From Cladocopium goreaui (lineage: Eukaryota > Sar > Dinophyceae > Suessiales > Symbiodiniaceae), in contig CAMXCT020001090.1 in NCBI GenBank assembly GCA_947184155.2, positions 377,501-441,500 of the forward strand: a DNA stretch of 64,000 nt, read 5' to 3'. How positions within the stretch are numbered: the stretch's first letter is position 1; every line of letters starts with the position of its first letter. A program made the position numbers and the translations under genes. Shown here piece by piece: positions 59,537 to 64,000 of the stretch. Below the pieces are notes generated by a model. The model was not told the origin of the DNA and made no database searches. It worked only from the letters and a program-made list of their open reading frames with translations.

Positions 59537-61704
59537 ATCTCCGGCGTGGTGTTTCACCTTTATACAGACGGCTCGGGCGACACACGCCCAGTTTTGAGCA
59601 TTTTACACCATTTTGCTTCAATCATTTCACCGAAAGAACTTCCTGCACCGAAGGGCCGAGGGGTTGCTTTGGCCAGGAAAATTGGATCGCCTCTGTGTGG
59701 TGACGGCAGGGGTTGCTTATCCCTTCCCAACGCGTGTCATATCGTGGGCACGTGGCACCAGGAATGACGGCAGCCAGCCCCTCCAAAATGTCCCAGGAAT
59801 CTTGGGCAGGGGTTGCCAGCATAGCAAACACAACAAGCAACTCAAGCAAACTACAAGCATATATAGCCTGCCAGAAATCTGCCAATGTCAACCCTGGCTC
59901 AACAAGATCTGGTTGATTTCAAGGGGTGCCCTAAAAATGGTCAAACACTCTTCATCCATCTTCAATTAGAAAAATCAGCATGTAACTTAATCCATCTTAG
60001 TCCCTTCCCCATAATATTAAACACCACTTCCCCCTAATATTAAACCCCTCCAGTAATGATGCTTTAGTAGAGAATGAAGCCACATATGGCACCATAGTAG
60101 CTGCTGCTGCAGGACTTGACGACTTTTGCACAGAAGCGCGTGCAGGTCGTCTCACGTGGTGAGGGGAACCAGGACGACCCAGAGGCCTCTTGGGCCGTTG
60201 CTCTGGGATCATGGAAACTCCCCATGGTTTTCATTTTTACCCTCTGGTAATTTAACATTGCTACTGTGTTTTTCCCCTCCATGGTGATTCTCATCCATTT
60301 TCCATAGCTATGTGAGATTACCAGAGGGTGAGGGCGGTGAGGGCATGCTATTTTTATGTGGGAGTGGCCGACTCAAAATGGTCATCAAATAGTATCAAGT
60401 AGTATGGACAGTGGAAAACCATGGAACTAAGTTGAACTAAGCATCAGATTGAGGGGTACCCTATTTTCAGCCACAAAAACGGTTTCAAGGGGATGATCTG
60501 CTTGGAAAATTCTAAGACTTTGCCAATTTTTGGACAGTAAACCTAGTAACCCATGCGGGGATTCTTCGGGTCTGGTATTTTAAGTACTAGAGTGGATGAA
60601 AGGGATTTCTTGGGTTTGTCGAGACATTTTGTCACACCAAAACAGTCCACATATGTCCACATGATTTTGAGCCACAGCAGTTCATACCGCTGTTATGCCC
60701 TGTTTATGTGGAGAAACATGGAGAAACTACTCGGATGTGCATCGCGGTTACTCAGAATATCTCAGATTCTAGCCCAGTCATACATGTACTGTATAGTTAT
60801 TCTATGTTATTATAGTCATGGCAAAATTCCCTATTTTGTCAACATGACCGTTGAGTCCATGGCCATTGCCCCAGGGCTTCCGGTGGCCTGTCCTGGGCCG
60901 TCAGCGGGTCAGCGCAGGTGGAACGCGATAGCTGGGACGAACAACGACTGCGTGCGCTCTGTGCCAAGCATGGCTGGGTCGGGTGCCCTGGTTTTCGGGG
61001 GTTTTCCATGGCGTTTCCCATGGGTTTTCCCCCCAAATTCTCAGATTCAGCGACCTAGGACCTAACTGCCTTGAAGTTTAGGATCGAGGCGGAAACCATC
61101 ATACTTTCAGTGATGCATTGAAGTTTTCCCCGCTGGCAAAGAGCCTCATCTTTGGAACGCTTCAACAAGGATAATGATAGTTCATGATAATTCATCATCG
61201 CAGTGCCGCTTTACCAATCAGATCAACCAGTCTTAGGGAATTATATCAGTTTATGTGATATACATCACCATTTGTAGATCCTTTTTGCCCAGCTATAAAC
61301 CTCCATTGAGTTCCGGGACTTTGCAGCCACGTTACCAGGACTTCGAGTGGATGACCGAGGCCTTAAACGTCGTGGTGCGGATGTGCGGACGTTTTCAGAT
61401 GCCAAGATGTTGACATCATATGTCATAAGGGGCATAAATTCCCCGAACTAAATGGTGATTTAATATGATTTAATGGTGAATCACGTGTGATCTACTAGTG
61501 ATCTATGTACTTATGATTTAAAGGGGTTACCTGGTAATCTACTGTAAAGGGTTTTACCTCTGAAAAAGGGTGATGAATGGAAGTTTGAATGAGAACATCA
61601 TCGAACAAAATAGGGGCTTCCCATTGCCATGTTTCCTACAGGATGGCGAAAGACGGCGACGTGCCAATGAACGCTTTACGGAGTGGAAATTGGAGGACCT
61701 TCTG
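59537..61704 (+). CDS. candidate exons of the gene downstream of EHD (unknown product)
   Basis: Pieces: 59537-59576 (ISGVVFHLYTDGS, GC donor), 60113 to about 60200 (DLTTFAQKRVQVVSRGEGN), 60918-60982 (VERDSWDEQRLRALCAKHG, GT donor), 61339 to about 61380 (DFEWMTEALNVVV) and 61642-61704 (21 codons DGERRRRANERFTEWKLED, GT donor). All on plus after AG. I do not recognise the family; the later exons are charged helices. Confidence 0.42.
60240..60328. mobile_element. family-1 inverted-repeat element
   Basis: 89 bases from CCCTCTGGTAATTTAACATT to TATGTGAGATTACCAGAGGG. Lies directly after the 60113 candidate exon. Confidence 0.78.
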
Positions 61705-62114
61705 GTGGATGGTGGGACCTCCCATTCCCATCATTTAATGCCCTATTGAATGGAAACATGGGCTTTCTTATGGGAGTAGTGTGGGAGTAGTATGGGAATG
61801 GAAGTGCCATCATTAGGGGCCAGAAGATCAGCCAAAGTCTCTGGATGTTTTGTGGCATGGAGCAGCCAACACGCAGCTGGAAAGTCAACAATGGGAATTT
61901 CCACACAGATCTGGACGGGTTTGGTGATGTTGAGCTTGGATTGTTTAGTGTTGAAAAGTTCTCAAAAACTTGCGCGCTTCCGGCAACGCATGTTTGTTGT
62001 TTGCCATGTGACTTTTGCCTATCTATTATATAAATCCAGTTTGTCCATGTTTGTCCCGCAAGCTTCTGTTGGATTCCAGAAAGTTCCTCTTGTTTTGTAT
62101 GGGAATAGATGGAG

Positions 62115-62232
62115 ATGGGTCAAAACCTATTATTCCCCTATTCTTCCCCTATTATATATTCCCATATCATTCCCATATTGCCATAGTATTGCCATATTAT
62201 TAGGGGGAATCAACATCCATCTTCACCAGCCA
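62115..62232. mobile_element. family-2 element, degenerate right end
   Basis: Starts ATGGGTCAAAACCTATTA, keeps the inner GGGGGAATCAACATCCATC word, but the right inverted end has decayed (CACCAGCCATAGCC). Confidence 0.5.
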
Positions 62233-62344
62233 TAGCCACCGGGCCTCGCCTAGGAGTCCATGGCCTCCTTCCTACATCAGGTGCACTGAGATACTGAGAT
62301 TCCAATGTGTTATGCTTACACACATGGATACATGTAGACACAGA

Positions 62345-62515
62345 CACACACATACATACATACATACATACATACATACGTACGTACGTACGTACGTACG
62401 TACATAAATAAGTAAATACATCATAATACATCTAAATAATAATGATACAGATATAGATATAGATATAGATATATCATAATATATATATATATACATATGT
62501 GTATGTAATATGGTG
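62345..62515. repeat. CATA / CGTA and TAGATA microsatellites
   Basis: CATACATA then six CGTA units (a perfect self-complementary ACGTACGT run at 62379-62402), followed by GATATA and TATATA runs. Confidence 0.88.
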
Positions 62516-63016
62516 TGATGTAATCTATATCTTAGTTTCAACATGTTGGAACAAGTATATTCAACAGTTAAACTGTAAGGACCTCGCAGTGCGACGTCAC
62601 TGGAATGATGGTTAGTAGAGCTAACTATCTCCAAACATACCCCTTCTTATCAGAGTAGTGAATAATTGAATACATCATAACTGTATTAGGTAGATTTTTT
62701 AGCGTGTCTCATTTCACCAAATATGGATCCTCACTTTAGGCATTACTTGTGCCACAATGCAACACGGCCCAAATCAGCATGTAGAGTTGCAAATACTAGA
62801 TGCTGTTGTTTTTTCCCTATGGAAATTGTGTTTTTCCACCTCCATGTCAGTGAATCACCAGTAAAGATTGAGGGGAATGGAAACGAAATGGACTCAACTT
62901 GTTTTATTGATGAAAGACAATTGTTTATATAGATAGTGCTTGTGACGGCAAAAACTGGATTTTTCTATTGTGATTATCAGCTTGGCTTTTCAGATTACTT
63001 ATAGGTTTGATCACAG

Positions 63017-63240
63017 GATGTTTGCAAGGGATTTTCCACTGTCAGAGTGGATTGGAATGCACGGCGGAGCCTCCAAATCGGCCCAAGTTGTGTTTGTCCC
63101 GGATGAAAATACATTTAAAATACAGTACAGGTTTCTTGCCCCATGGATTCCAGGGATATCCAGGGCCCCAGTTGTGTTTCACTTTGCCCAAGCCGCTGGT
63201 GTCAGGATACTACCCAGATGCCAGATTCGCAGCCACTGAA
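63017..63240 (+). CDS. candidate exon(s) near window end (unknown product)
   Basis: After CACAG|G, reads MFARDFPLSEWIGMHGGAS then KSAQVVFVPDENT, with a GA donor possible at 63103 or a later end near 63125. A second piece, YYPDARFAATEIRG, may start after TCAG near 63199. Probably part of the same gene as 59537-61704, which runs off the window. Confidence 0.42.
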
Positions 63241-63319
63241 ATCAGAGGAGGTGGGGGACCAATGAGCTTAGGGGTCACAAAGGAACTGGCTTCTATATGG
63301 AGGTTTCCCAAAATATAGG

Positions 63320-64000
63320 TAGCCCAAGCCACAGGTTTTCCCATTGCTCATACACACTTTTGGATGTTGGGGTACCATTTAGGAAAGCCCGAATTTTGGA
63401 TTTGTCTGACTATAGGGGTATCCCCAGAGCCCACTTGGTTCACCAGAAAAAAGAGGTATTTACCAACACATACTGATAACATATAACTCATGACTCATAA
63501 CATATAATTGATATCATCCTCTGGTCATTTCGCCTGGCAATGAGGGGAAAAAAGCTAACATATTTTTGGCCGGTAAATTGGATTCCGTTCAGACATATTT
63601 GCTTACCAAGCCGGGCTGGATGATCAACGTCACGATTTTTCAATCGGCAATCAGAAGCCAGGGGATTTCCACCTGCTTTCCTGAGTCAGCACATGTTCTG
63701 TCAAGGAACATCCTTCCACTAGATGGCCAAGGTAAAGACAATGATGCACCCCTTGCAAGATGCCATTCCTTTCAAGCCCCTGGCACTGGCACAAGAAATT
63801 CCTTCCGCATCCCTTGGTTTCTGATCGGATTCACCTTTGGAGTCGATGGCAGGCTTTAGGACTGGGAGCGGATTACGCTGTCAAATGCTTACCATAAACC
63901 GGCTGGTATCCAAGAATAAAGCCTCAAGTTTCCAGTTTTCGGGATCTATGACCATTAGTACATCTCCAAGCGGTAACAAAAATAGATTTAGTAGTCTATG
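63320..64000. other. window end, no exon fixed
   Basis: Intron-like sequence. A left-half relic of a family-1 element (CCTCTGGTCATTTCGCCTGG) starts near 63520. The open frame 63566-63859 has no family motif and I do not call it. Confidence 0.35.

Noticed and set aside
60553..61065. 170-codon plus frame as a gene
   Set aside because: No motif; it runs in a different frame across the better supported exon candidate 60918-60982.
1..64000. Bacterial operon or phage reading of the window
   Set aside because: Genes are interrupted by introns with AG acceptors; protein families and repeat types are eukaryotic. No Shine-Dalgarno-spaced gene strings.
1..64000. CRISPR arrays
   Set aside because: Tandem repeats have no unique spacers of constant length between conserved repeats.
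1..64000. Spliced-leader relic upstream of genes
   Set aside because: I looked by eye for the conserved CATTTTGGCTCAAG end in front of the genes and did not see it; a computed search would be needed to exclude diverged copies.

Overview
The window looks like nuclear DNA of a dinoflagellate (Symbiodiniaceae- or Polarella-like; the species cannot be told from the sequence). Coding sequence is split into many 30-330 base exons on one strand, the plus strand. Most introns I could resolve start with GC or GA instead of GT, and nearly every acceptor reads AG|G. Introns are full of microsatellites and short inverted-repeat elements. I saw no operons, tRNA, rRNA or CRISPR.

Layout, all genes on plus. 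8-1018: open frame of unknown function with hydrophobic C-terminal segments. 2430-3401: intronless TauE/SafE-type membrane transporter. About 3873-5676 (perhaps to 6184): gene with a SPRY domain rebuilt from four short exons whose phases fit. About 7431-17476: nearly complete M3 zinc metallopeptidase (thimet oligopeptidase-like), 14 exons, HELGH zinc motif split by an intron. 18.5-52.7 kb: many small candidate exons of one or more large genes; recognisable pieces are a Mind-bomb/HERC2-like stretch (18.9-21.1 kb), a Tudor-like module (31.0-32.1 kb), a fragment of SDG...WGF type (47.5 kb) and a PDZ-like domain (48.1-50.5 kb). 53795-59213: EHD-family dynamin-like ATPase, about 541 residues, 12 exons, with P-loop, DTPG, NKAD and a C-terminal EH domain. 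59.5-64 kb: start of another multi-exon gene that runs off the window.

Tandem arrays fill much of the non-coding space: GATA/GACA, CATA or TGTA blocks up to 1.3 kb, a 12-base minisatellite in the M3 gene, a 24-base AT-rich repeat, and a repeat with a TTTCAATTGAAA core. At least two dispersed families about 100 bases long with terminal inverted repeats sit inside introns of otherwise unrelated genes. With the AG|G and GC/GA boundaries they suggest introner-like or MITE-like elements. The genes do not form one pathway; they look like a head-to-tail cluster typical of dinoflagellates. All exon limits are by eye, from family alignment and phase, without transcript evidence.
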